A stretch of 15,526 nt of DNA from a bacterium (GTDB taxonomy: Bacteria > Bacteroidota > Ignavibacteria > Kapaibacteriales > UBA961): the NCBI GenBank assembly GCA_022844575.1, contig JALHLL010000059.1:1-15526 (forward strand), in the 5' to 3' direction. Both the position numbers and the translations under genes were made by a program. Of this stretch, positions 7,158-14,333 are shown piece after piece. Numbering within the stretch: the stretch's first letter is position 1; each line of letters opens with the position of its first letter. The notes below the pieces were generated by a model that worked only from the letters and a program-made list of their open reading frames with translations, was not told the DNA's origin and searched no databases.

Positions 7158-9401
7158 ATGATGCTGAAATCGAAATTAAATAGAGCATTATTAACATTTC
7201 ACATTATAGGGGTGCTACTTTTGTGTAGCATCCCTGTCCTTTCTTCACAAAAAGATGTTTGTATTATAGTAACAGATAGTATAACAAAACAACGTTTGCA
7301 ATTTACCACCATTGGTATTTCAACAGGAAAAAAAGTAATTAAGAAAAGAACGAATTATCAGGGTATCGTTAAGTATCGTTCGAGTGAGAGCTGCACTGCG
7401 GTTTCTGCTACATATATCGGCTATAAAACAAAGTCAGTGCCTTGTACCGAAGCGGATACGATATTTGTGGCTTTGGCAAAACAGGATAATTTTATGGATG
7501 AGGTAGTGGTAACGGGCAATTTTACCCCCACCCTTCAGAATGAATCACTTTTTTCGATAAAAGTTATTGATAGAGAAAAAATAGATGCACAGCAAGGCAA
7601 TACGGTAAGAGATATTCTTCAATGGGAGAATAATATCCGTCTTTCACAAGATAATATTTTGGGTAGCAGTGTCAGTTTACAGGGAATCTCAGGACAGAAT
7701 GTAAAATTTCTTATTGACGGTGTTCCGGTAATAGGGCGTTTGAATGGAAATATTGACGTAAGCCAAATTTTACTTAATGATGTAGAAAGAATAGAACTTA
7801 TTCAAGGACCGATGTCCGTTCAATATGGTACGGATGCACTTGGCGGGGTTGTCAATATAATTACAAAGGCAAATTCATCACCAGCATTAAAAACGAATGC
7901 TAATACATATTATGAATCGGTGGGTACATATAATGCCGATATTGATATTGAGAAAACATTCGATGATTTTGGGGCAAGAGTATCTTTCGGTCGCTATTTT
8001 TTTGGCGGTTATAATTCCGATGGTTTGAATGAAAGCGTAAGAGCAAGCCAATGGAAACCGCGAGAGCAATATTTTACATCATGGCAAATGCGGAATAATT
8101 TTGACGGACTGATATTACGGTATGACGGACGTTATTTTAATGAATTGATATTGAATAGAGGGGAACCGCAATTACCGTATAAAGAACGTGCTTTTGATGA
8201 AACATATAAAACATCAAGATTCAATCATACTTTAATGGCTGATATAGATTTTGATACATCATCGAAACTCTCCGTTACCGCCAATATATCCAATTATGAG
8301 CGTGAAAAAAAACGTTTCGTAAAAAACTTATTTACGCTTGAAAATGCACAGACAACCGAATCAAGCGATCATGATACTTCGATCTTTAACTCGTGGATGA
8401 TAAGGACGGTTTATAATAATACATTGCAATCGGGGCAGTTGCAATTCGGGCTTGACATAAATAGTGATGAAAATAGAGGGAAAAAAATAATTGAGGGTAC
8501 ACAAACCATAGGCGATTATGCTGCTTTCGGAAGTTTTACCACGAAAATGTTTGGCGTAATTACCCTACAACCGGGATTGCGAATTTCACATAATACCAGA
8601 TATGTTGCACCTGTTATTCCTTCAACGAATGTTAAATTCGATTTCAGTGATGATGTTTCGGCACGATTTAGTTATGCGAGAGGTTTCAGAACACCATCAT
8701 TAAGGGAATTAGGCTTTTACTTTGTTGATATTAATCATAATATACAAGGAAATACAGGGTTAAGTGCTGAAAAATCCGATAATTTCCAAGTAGCAATATC
8801 TTCACTTCACAGTTTTAATAAAACTATTGTAAAGCCAAATATTGCACTTTTTTATAATAATATCAGCAATCTGATTACATTGGCACAAGTTTCCGATGTC
8901 CTTTATTCATATGTTAATATAGGGCGTTTTCGTTCTTTAGGATTTAATGCCACTGCTGAATGTATAACGGAAACGCTAAGACTTTCAGCTGCTTATGGTG
9001 TAACGGGTCGTTACAATGAGCTTTCGGCGAATTTCGACATTCCGCAATATTATTTTTCGCATGATATACAAGCAAGTGTACAATATGATAATCTATTAAC
9101 CGATATTACTCCGGTAATAAATTTGAAGTATAATGGCTCAGTTCGGAATATTCGTTTGGCGGAAGATAATACTATGACAACAGGTTTAATTGAGGGGTAT
9201 TTGATGATTGATTGTATCGTAAAACATAATGTTTTTTCACCACTCCTTGATATATCATACGGCGTGAAAAATCTATTGAATGTACAGAATATCAATTCAA
9301 CTACTTCGACGGGTGTGGCACATACTTCTTCAATGACCCAGCAACCTATTGCTTTCGGTAGATTATTTTCTTTAGACTGTTCTTTAAGAATGGAATGGTA
9401 A
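7158..9401 (+). CDS. TonB-dependent outer-membrane receptor, probably for heme
   Basis: A 747-residue receptor with signal peptide (about 1-30), a carboxypeptidase-regulatory-like domain (about 31-108, VTDSITKQRLQFTTIGIS...YIGYKTKSV), a TonB-box-like DEVVVTG, a plug (about 120-240, with IDGVPVIGRLNG and ERIELIQGPMSVQYGTDALGGVVNIIT) and a C-terminal barrel ending in Trp. In the barrel, FRTP (510-513), H527 and NTGL (532-535) resemble the FRAP/His/NPNL arrangement of heme receptors such as HemR and HmuR, where a His between the boxes is important for heme use. The flanking genes include two HmuY-family proteins, so heme uptake is the most likely role. Siderophore or cobalamin receptors can share the FRAP and NPNL boxes, so ligand identity is inferred. 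Start: tandem ATGs at 7158 and 7161; either gives the signal peptide. Confidence 0.87.
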   Translation: MMLKSKLNRALLTFHIIGVLLLCSIPVLSSQKDVCIIVTDSITKQRLQFTTIGISTGKKVIKKRTNYQGIVKYRSSESCTAVSATYIGYKTKSVPCTEADTIFVALAKQDNFMDEVVVTGNFTPTLQNESLFSIKVIDREKIDAQQGNTVRDILQWENNIRLSQDNILGSSVSLQGISGQNVKFLIDGVPVIGRLNGNIDVSQILLNDVERIELIQGPMSVQYGTDALGGVVNIITKANSSPALKTNANTYYESVGTYNADIDIEKTFDDFGARVSFGRYFFGGYNSDGLNESVRASQWKPREQYFTSWQMRNNFDGLILRYDGRYFNELILNRGEPQLPYKERAFDETYKTSRFNHTLMADIDFDTSSKLSVTANISNYEREKKRFVKNLFTLENAQTTESSDHDTSIFNSWMIRTVYNNTLQSGQLQFGLDINSDENRGKKIIEGTQTIGDYAAFGSFTTKMFGVITLQPGLRISHNTRYVAPVIPSTNVKFDFSDDVSARFSYARGFRTPSLRELGFYFVDINHNIQGNTGLSAEKSDNFQVAISSLHSFNKTIVKPNIALFYNNISNLITLAQVSDVLYSYVNIGRFRSLGFNATAECITETLRLSAAYGVTGRYNELSANFDIPQYYFSHDIQASVQYDNLLTDITPVINLKYNGSVRNIRLAEDNTMTTGLIEGYLMIDCIVKHNVFSPLLDISYGVKNLLNVQNINSTTSTGVAHTSSMTQQPIAFGRLFSLDCSLRMEW

Positions 9402-9429
9402 TTGTTAATTTTTAGGAAAAATTTCAAAT

Positions 9430-10518
9430 ATGAAAAATGTACTTAATCTTTTTATTGTTTTCTGCTCATTCTCCGGATTGTTAAATGCACAGACGGGTGC
9501 GAGCGATCCACTTCTTTATCCGAATGAGAAACACTTTAAGAATATTAGACAGCTTACATTTGGTGGCGATAATGCGGAAGCATATTGGTCATTTGACAGC
9601 AAGCAACTTATTTTTCAAAGTAATTGGGATTCACTCACAAAACAAGGGTGCGACCAGATTTTTATAATGAATGCAGATGCTTCGCATCTGCCTGAAGGTA
9701 AAAAGCATCGTTTGGTAAGTATTGATAAAGGACGTACAACCTGCTCCTACTTTTTGAAAGACGGCAGAATTATTTACGGTTCAACCGATGAAGCAGGTGA
9801 CAAATGTCCCGAGGCCACCATGTTTGCGGAGGGGCGTTATGTATGGAACATTTATGATTCCTATGATATTTATGTTGCCGATGGAAATGGAAAAAATCGT
9901 AAAAAATTAATTGCATCCCCTAAATACGATGCGGAAGCGACAGTATCACCCGATGGGAAATATATAATATTCACATCAAACAGATCTGGCGATTTGGAAT
10001 TGTGGAGATATGAAATAAGTAACGGAAAATTGAAACAGTTGACTAATACTCTCGGTTATGATGGCGGTGCCTTCTTTTCACCGGATGGAAAAAAAATTGT
10101 GTGGCGTGCAAGCAGACCCGTTGCCGAGGCCGAAGTAAAAGCGTATAAGGAATTACAATCAAAAGGACTTGTTGAACCGAAAGAATTGCAAATCTATACA
10201 GCTGATATAGAGGGAAGTAACGTTGAGCAAATTACAAATTTAAAAGGTGCAAATTGGGCTCCGTTTTTCAGCCCTGACGGTAAAAAAATACTCTTTTGTT
10301 CCAATCATCATTCAATGGATAAAGGCGGAAGGGAATTTGCAATTTTTATGATTGATATTGCAACGAAAAATGTGGAGCAAATTACCCATTCGGGTACATT
10401 CGATGCTTTTCCGATGTTTTCGCCCGACGGTAAAAAAATTGCATGGTGCAGTAATCGTAATAAAGAAAGAACACCGACACGCTCTACGAATGTATTTGTT
10501 GCCGAGTGGGTTGATTAA
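9430..10518 (+). CDS. secreted TolB-like beta-propeller (PD40 repeats)
   Basis: A 362-residue protein with a signal peptide ending at LLNA-Q (20/21) and a six-bladed-type beta-propeller made of PD40/TolB-like repeats. The repeat signature SPDGK recurs at residues 173, 217, 281 and 331, each followed by a hydrophobic strand and a T/C-SN or ASRP turn; QLTFGGDNAEAYWSFDSKQLIFQSN (about 41-65) is a degenerate first repeat. Such propellers usually act in protein-protein contact. TolB itself belongs to the Tol-Pal envelope system, but this protein lacks the Tol gene neighbourhood. It sits 28 nt after the TonB-dependent receptor and 13 nt before the HmuY lipoprotein, so it is part of the heme operon. 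A periplasmic or surface adaptor for the receptor and HmuY proteins is a reasonable inference; an enzymatic role cannot be excluded. Cysteines C74, C105 and C126 may form disulfides. Confidence 0.8.
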   Translation: MKNVLNLFIVFCSFSGLLNAQTGASDPLLYPNEKHFKNIRQLTFGGDNAEAYWSFDSKQLIFQSNWDSLTKQGCDQIFIMNADASHLPEGKKHRLVSIDKGRTTCSYFLKDGRIIYGSTDEAGDKCPEATMFAEGRYVWNIYDSYDIYVADGNGKNRKKLIASPKYDAEATVSPDGKYIIFTSNRSGDLELWRYEISNGKLKQLTNTLGYDGGAFFSPDGKKIVWRASRPVAEAEVKAYKELQSKGLVEPKELQIYTADIEGSNVEQITNLKGANWAPFFSPDGKKILFCSNHHSMDKGGREFAIFMIDIATKNVEQITHSGTFDAFPMFSPDGKKIAWCSNRNKERTPTRSTNVFVAEWVD

Positions 10519-10531
10519 CAGAAATTAGTGT

Positions 10532-11545
10532 ATGAAAAATGTTCTACAATACATAGTGCTTTTTGGTATCGTATTATTTGCGGGTTGTATGCCTGAAGAT
10601 ATACCTATGCAACCTGTACTTATTGATTCCTCGACAAAAAGACAAAGTATAGGCATGGGTGCTTTATATGGAACGCAGTTTTTTTATTCTCTGAAAAGCC
10701 AATCTATTGTACTTTCGCAGCCAATAAATACTTGGCAGCTTGGTTTTTCATGCGATGAGAAAAATGCTTCTGTTATTCTTAATTCAGCATTATTCATGCG
10801 ACTTCATGAAGTAAAAAGTACACAAGATTTTCTCGGTGTAACATCAATGCCCACCATTGCGGAGACAGATTGGAAATACGATACTCCTTCTTTAACAGAG
10901 GATTCAACCGCCTTTGGCAAATGGTATGAGAAATCGGAAAGTAAATATAGTTTTAATCGTAATGTATATATTATTGACTTGGGCTCCGATGAAATAGGTA
11001 AAAAATTGGGTTTCAGAAAAATGCAATTTGTAAATATTACCGATAAAGAATATACGATACGAATTGCAGAGCTTCAGAATAAAAATGATACGGTAATTAC
11101 GATAACAAAACAGAAGGATTATCAGTTTATTCACCTTAATGTACTAAGCAAACCGAAAGTTCTGTACGGTGAGCCGGAAAAAAATACATGGGATTTATTA
11201 TTTACAAGATACACACATTTGTTTTATGAACCGGAGTTTACGGCATACTCGGTTACCGGTGTTTTGATAAATGAGCAAAGTGTGAGAGTATCGAAAGATA
11301 CGGCACATCATTTTGAAACTGTTACAAGGAGCGATGCGGAAACGTTCCACTATAAAACCTCGCGTGATATAATAGGATATGATTGGAAGTATTTTGATTT
11401 GGAGAACAATAAGTTTTATGTGAACAGTAAACGTGCTTATGTACTGAAATCGGAAGAGGGTTTCTATTATACGATACGATTCACGGATTTTTATGATGAT
11501 GAGGGGGTAAAGGGGACTGTTACATATGAGGTGAAAGGTTTGTAA
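10532..11545 (+). CDS. HmuY-family heme-binding lipoprotein
   Basis: A 337-residue protein with a lipoprotein signal peptide and lipobox LFAGC (Cys19), followed by a HmuY-type fold. Family marks: NTWQLGFSCDEKN (about 70), TWDLLFTRYTHLFYEPEF...YSVTGVLIN (about 215-250) and the conserved ending IGYDWKYFDLENNKFYVNSKRAYVLK...YTIRFTDFYDDEGVKG. The last segment matches the C-terminus of the HmuY domain at 5850-7115 in layout, so the operon carries two diverged HmuY proteins. This one is predicted to be lipid-anchored and to pair with the TonB-dependent receptor; the other has a T9SS domain. Candidate axial ligands include H218, Y221 and the H268/H269 pair, but this cannot be settled from one sequence. 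It is last in the operon, 13 nt after the TolB-like gene. Confidence 0.83.
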   Translation: MKNVLQYIVLFGIVLFAGCMPEDIPMQPVLIDSSTKRQSIGMGALYGTQFFYSLKSQSIVLSQPINTWQLGFSCDEKNASVILNSALFMRLHEVKSTQDFLGVTSMPTIAETDWKYDTPSLTEDSTAFGKWYEKSESKYSFNRNVYIIDLGSDEIGKKLGFRKMQFVNITDKEYTIRIAELQNKNDTVITITKQKDYQFIHLNVLSKPKVLYGEPEKNTWDLLFTRYTHLFYEPEFTAYSVTGVLINEQSVRVSKDTAHHFETVTRSDAETFHYKTSRDIIGYDWKYFDLENNKFYVNSKRAYVLKSEEGFYYTIRFTDFYDDEGVKGTVTYEVKGL

Positions 11546-11560
11546 AAAAGAAGTCTTTTT
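11545..11560 (+). terminator. weak A/T hairpin after the heme operon
   Basis: AAAAAG (11545-11550) and CTTTTT (11555-11560) can pair around AAGT directly after the stop codon, and the 3' arm is a T run. The stem is short and AT-only apart from one pair, so termination would be partial; the monooxygenase has its own promoter just downstream. Confidence 0.3.
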
Positions 11561-11582
11561 ATTTGGACTAAATCTAAATAAT
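11558..11582. promoter_or_regulatory. predicted operator 2 (monooxygenase promoter)
   Basis: Imperfect 25-bp palindrome centred on A11570; core TTTGGACTAAATCTAAA (11562-11578). The 12-bp arms match at 9 positions. It is identical to operator 1 at 18 of 25 positions, and its centre is 16 bp upstream of the -7 box in both cases. It overlaps the -33 element. Confidence 0.65.
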
Positions 11583-11593
11583 GATTACTTTTG
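11562..11593 (+). promoter_or_regulatory. promoter of the heme monooxygenase gene
   Basis: A -33 element TTTG (11562-11565) and a -7 element TACTTTTG (11586-11593), 20 bp apart, match the Bacteroidota consensus. Transcription should begin near 11599-11601, which means the TTG at 11591 lies upstream of the transcript and cannot be its start codon. Confidence 0.68.
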
Positions 11594-11962
11594 TTTTTTT
11601 ACAAACAGAATAGGTATATCTATATAACTTTCTCCGATGCAAATTTTGTAGCAGTTAACTTTATCACATGCTTGGAAAGTTATCAGGAGCGATTTGAAGA
11701 ATTGTTCAAAACAAGAGCGCATGCAATTGATACTTTACCGGGTTTTCTTACAATGCACGTAATACGACAAAACGATGAGGAAGGTAAGTATATGGTAGTG
11801 AGTTATTGGGAAAATGAGGAAAGTTTTAAAGCCTGGATGACATCTCCGGAGTTTCTGGAAGGACATAAACGCGGCTTTGCCGACATGGCGGCCGCACGTG
11901 AAAAAGGCGAACCCGTACCAATGAAATCGGAGTTCAAAACATATAGTATTCTAACACATTAA
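11591..11962 (+). CDS. IsdG-like heme-degrading monooxygenase (ABM fold)
   Basis: About 105-123 residues of the antibiotic-biosynthesis-monooxygenase fold. The IsdG catalytic triad aligns: N23 in VAVNFIT, W82 in SFKAWMTS and H92 in LEGHKRGF (numbered from the TTG at 11591). The W-to-H spacing is 10, as in Staphylococcus IsdG (W67-H77), and N-to-W is 59 against 60. Such dimeric cytoplasmic enzymes cleave heme and release iron, fitting the adjacent heme-uptake operon and shared operator. The start is unresolved: the TTG at 11591 is inside the -7 box, and no ATG, GTG or TTG lies in frame between it and the conserved FVAVNF. An ATG at 11637 is one base out of frame; one extra A in the AAA at 11641-11643 would give a protein beginning MQNFVAVN. 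This suggests a base-call error, a recent frameshift or a non-standard start. A 45-residue membrane protein gene follows after 11 nt. Confidence 0.8.
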   Translation: MFFYKQNRYIYITFSDANFVAVNFITCLESYQERFEELFKTRAHAIDTLPGFLTMHVIRQNDEEGKYMVVSYWENEESFKAWMTSPEFLEGHKRGFADMAAAREKGEPVPMKSEFKTYSILTH

Positions 11963-11973
11963 AAGTTGATTTT

Positions 11974-12111
11974 GTGAAGACGAAACAACCCTCGGATAAC
12001 AAAAAAGCAACATGGCTAAAAAGATTAGGTATGTGGGGCTTTTTGTTCTTCTTGATAAAAGGACTTCTTTGGCTAATTGTACCGGCCGTTATTTATTGGG
12101 TTTCCAAATAA
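11974..12111 (+). CDS. 45-residue single-pass membrane protein
   Basis: A small gene starting at GTG (11974) and ending with TAA (12109-12111). It has a basic N-terminus (MKTKQPSDNKK, then WLKRLG) and one hydrophobic helix at about residues 20-43 (MWGFLFFLIKGLLWLIVPAVIYWV) with an embedded Lys29 and Pro37. The charge pattern predicts the N-terminus in the cytoplasm. It follows the heme monooxygenase by 11 nt and is likely co-transcribed from the operator 2 promoter. I recall short proteins of this W-x-K-R-x-G...FLIKGLLWL type in Bacteroidota but know no function. An overlapping ATG frame at 12012 (35 codons) has no such character. A role near the enzyme at the membrane, or simply an unrelated small protein, are both possible. 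Confidence 0.65.
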   Translation: MKTKQPSDNKKATWLKRLGMWGFLFFLIKGLLWLIVPAVIYWVSK

Positions 12112-12222
12112 CGGCATAAGCACATTCTGCGCGATGAGACTGAAGCACATGTTACCGGTATTACTTGTCATTTGGTAAAAAATCGTCATATTGATTTTAA
12201 ACCAAGTATTCGGATAGTATTA
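12112..12222 (+). other. gap before the methyltransferase gene, no feature seen
   Basis: 111 bp without a gene. Only a 14-codon ATG frame from 12134 is present and I do not support it. No TAnnTTTG box or strong hairpin is visible, so the next gene may be transcribed from the monooxygenase unit. Confidence 0.4.
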
Positions 12223-12996
12223 ATGTCGTTGTCATTTCCAAAACTAAGCCAAGCACAAAGAAAGTACATTCGTTCTTTACACCGTAGTAAGGTACGCGAT
12301 GAAGAACAATCGTTTTTGGTAGAGGGTGAGAAACTTTGCAGAGAGATTATTCGTAGTGAATATAAGGTTTCTTCTATAGTTATACGTAATAACACAAGTA
12401 CGGATATAATATATTTAGCTGAAGAATTTTCAGGCAAGGGCATAGAGGTTTTTATAGCAGAGGCATCGGAGTTCGATTCATTATGCGATGCGAAAACACC
12501 GCAGGACATTATTGCCATTGCAAGATACCCATCAGAAAATACGTATGTACATCACAAAAAAATTATAGTACTTGATAGGGTAGCGGATCCGGGTAATGTC
12601 GGTACGATTATACGTACAGCCGAATGGTTTGGTTTCGAGAGTATAATATTGGGTAAAGGGTGTGCCGATAGGTTTAACCCGAAAACAGTCCGTTCAACAA
12701 TGGGTTCATTATTCCGAATAACGGTTTGTGAATCAAATAATTTAGAAGTGTATTTACGTACTATACCCTCCGACTATTCCATTTTAGGGGCACTACTTAA
12801 TGGAGAAAAAGAATTAAACGAATGTTCCCGTAACGACAAGACTGTTCTTGTTTTCGGTAATGAAAGCATGGGGATAGAGCCGTCATTGATACGGTATCTA
12901 ACAGGAACATATATAATTAAGGGTTATGGTAAGGCGGAATCGCTCAATGTAGCCGTAGCTGCAGGAATCAGTATGTTCCATTTCGCTGACTCATAA
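12223..12996 (+). CDS. SpoU/TrmH-family RNA 2'-O-methyltransferase
   Basis: Start set at the ATG 12223 (257 residues); the frame is open further to a TTG at 12172, but the conserved region begins after this ATG. Residues 1-100 form the N-terminal substrate-binding domain of the family (VRDEEQSFLVEGEKL, then an alpha/beta region ending in TPQDIIAIA). Residues 113-257 are the SPOUT catalytic domain: motif 1 DRVADPGNVGTIIRTAEWFGF (119-139, with the conserved N and R), motif 2 LVFGNESMGIEP (199-210) and motif 3 AESLNVAVAAGI (228-239), which forms the knotted SAM-binding region. Members methylate a ribose 2'-OH in rRNA or tRNA as dimers; the exact target cannot be read from sequence. It appears to be a housekeeping gene unrelated to the heme cluster. 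Confidence 0.9.
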   Translation: MSLSFPKLSQAQRKYIRSLHRSKVRDEEQSFLVEGEKLCREIIRSEYKVSSIVIRNNTSTDIIYLAEEFSGKGIEVFIAEASEFDSLCDAKTPQDIIAIARYPSENTYVHHKKIIVLDRVADPGNVGTIIRTAEWFGFESIILGKGCADRFNPKTVRSTMGSLFRITVCESNNLEVYLRTIPSDYSILGALLNGEKELNECSRNDKTVLVFGNESMGIEPSLIRYLTGTYIIKGYGKAESLNVAVAAGISMFHFADS

Positions 12997-13105
12997 AATA
13001 ACTAAGCTTTGTTATATAAAAGTATAAGTAAATCCCTGTTTTTTGAAGGAAAATTCGGATTTTTGTAATCTTATACACTTTTATGCACTTATACCACTGA
13101 TTCTT

Positions 13106-14257
13106 ATGAATTTCCAATGCAATGACACACAAGAAATGATACGGACGACTGCACGTGAATTTGCACGCGATGAAATTGCGCCGACGGTTATAGAACGTGA
13201 CAAAAACGGTGTATTTCCGAAAGAGATTGTCGAAAAACTCGGCGAACTCGGTTTTCTTGGAATGATGGTATCTGAGCAATGGGGTGGTGCGGGATTGGAT
13301 GCAATAAGCTATGTTATTGCAATGGAAGAACTTTCCAAAGTGGATGCAAGTGTGGGCGTTATTATGTCTGTTAATAATTCGCTTGTGTGCTGGGGGCTTG
13401 AAACATACGGTAATGATTATCAGAAGGAAACCTTTTTAAGACCTTTGGCAAGTGGTCAGAAACTTGGTGCTTTTTGTTTAAGTGAACCGGAAGCGGGTTC
13501 CGATGCAACAAAACAACACACAACGGCTGTTCAGAATGAGAACGGTGATTGGGTATTGAACGGCACAAAAAACTGGATAACAAATGGAACATCGGCAAAT
13601 ACATATATAGTTTTTGCGCAAACAAATAGAGAACTGAAACATAAAGGGATTACTTGTTTTATCGTAGATAAGCAAAGTCCCGGATTTGAACCCGGCTTAA
13701 AGGAAGATAAATTAGGAATACGCTCAAGTGATACATGTTCGATAGGACTTACCAATGTTGTTGTACCGAAAGAAAATATACTCGGCGAAGTTGGTAAAGG
13801 ATTTTACATTGCTATGGAAAGTTTGAATGGTGGACGTATCGGAATTGCAGCGCAGGCATTAGGAATTGCACAAGGTGCTTTTGAGCGTTCGGTTGAATAT
13901 GCCAAACAAAGAAAAGCTTTTGGTAAACCGATTGCCGAATTGCAGGCGATTCAGATGAAAATAGCGGAAATGGCAACAAAGGTTGAAGCAGCGCGTTTGT
14001 TGGTGTATAAAGCCGCTACGATGAAAGATAAACATGAACGCTTTGTAAAGGAAGCCGCTCAAGCAAAATTACTCGCTTCAAAATTTGCGGTGGAAGTAGC
14101 TTTGGAAGCAATTCAGGTACATGGTGGTTATGGTTATGTCCGCGAATATCAGGTGGAGCGTTTACTGAGAGATGCAAAAATTACCGAGATTTATGAAGGC
14201 ACTTCGGAGATTCAGCATATAGTTATTGCGCGTGAATTGGTAAAAGATCTGAACTAA
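13106..14257 (+). CDS. acyl-CoA dehydrogenase, short-chain type
   Basis: Start set at ATG 13106 (383 residues, the usual family length). The frame is open upstream to 13043, but those codons give a sequence (MKENSDFCNL...) not found at the N-terminus of this family. FAD-dependent oxidation of an acyl-CoA to the 2-enoyl-CoA, passing electrons to electron-transfer flavoprotein. Visible marks: helical N-domain (1-120), CLSEPEAGSDA (124-134) and GTKNWITNG (153-161) at the flavin and substrate site, NGGRIGIAAQALG (241-253), EYAKQRKAFGKPI (264-276), VHGGYGYVREYQVERLLRDAKI (338-359) and the catalytic base E364 in EIYEGTSEIQ. A Glu at this position is typical of short- and medium-chain enzymes such as butyryl-CoA dehydrogenase. 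It stands alone with a strong terminator after it. Chain-length preference is inferred only. Confidence 0.93.
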   Translation: MNFQCNDTQEMIRTTAREFARDEIAPTVIERDKNGVFPKEIVEKLGELGFLGMMVSEQWGGAGLDAISYVIAMEELSKVDASVGVIMSVNNSLVCWGLETYGNDYQKETFLRPLASGQKLGAFCLSEPEAGSDATKQHTTAVQNENGDWVLNGTKNWITNGTSANTYIVFAQTNRELKHKGITCFIVDKQSPGFEPGLKEDKLGIRSSDTCSIGLTNVVVPKENILGEVGKGFYIAMESLNGGRIGIAAQALGIAQGAFERSVEYAKQRKAFGKPIAELQAIQMKIAEMATKVEAARLLVYKAATMKDKHERFVKEAAQAKLLASKFAVEVALEAIQVHGGYGYVREYQVERLLRDAKITEIYEGTSEIQHIVIARELVKDLN

Positions 14258-14282
14258 AAATTTCTTCAAAAAAAGATGTATG

Positions 14283-14314
14283 AAAGCACGTTTCCGTATG
14301 GGAACGTGCTTTTT
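14283..14314 (+). terminator. rho-independent terminator after the acyl-CoA dehydrogenase gene
   Basis: A 13-bp stem, AAAGCACGTTTCC (14283-14295) with GGGAACGTGCTTT (14300-14312), one G-T pair, loop GTAT, then a T run. It ends only 19 nt before the TatD ATG at 14334. Confidence 0.88.
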
Positions 14315-14333
14315 ACTTCATAGAATTGTATAT

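Noticed and set aside
12012..12119. ATG frame overlapping the small membrane protein gene
   Set aside because: It gives a 35-residue peptide with no membrane helix or recognisable pattern, while the GTG frame gives a coherent basic N-terminus and helix.
13043..13105. Upstream extension of the acyl-CoA dehydrogenase
   Set aside because: The extra residues are unlike the family and the ATG at 13106 gives the standard length.
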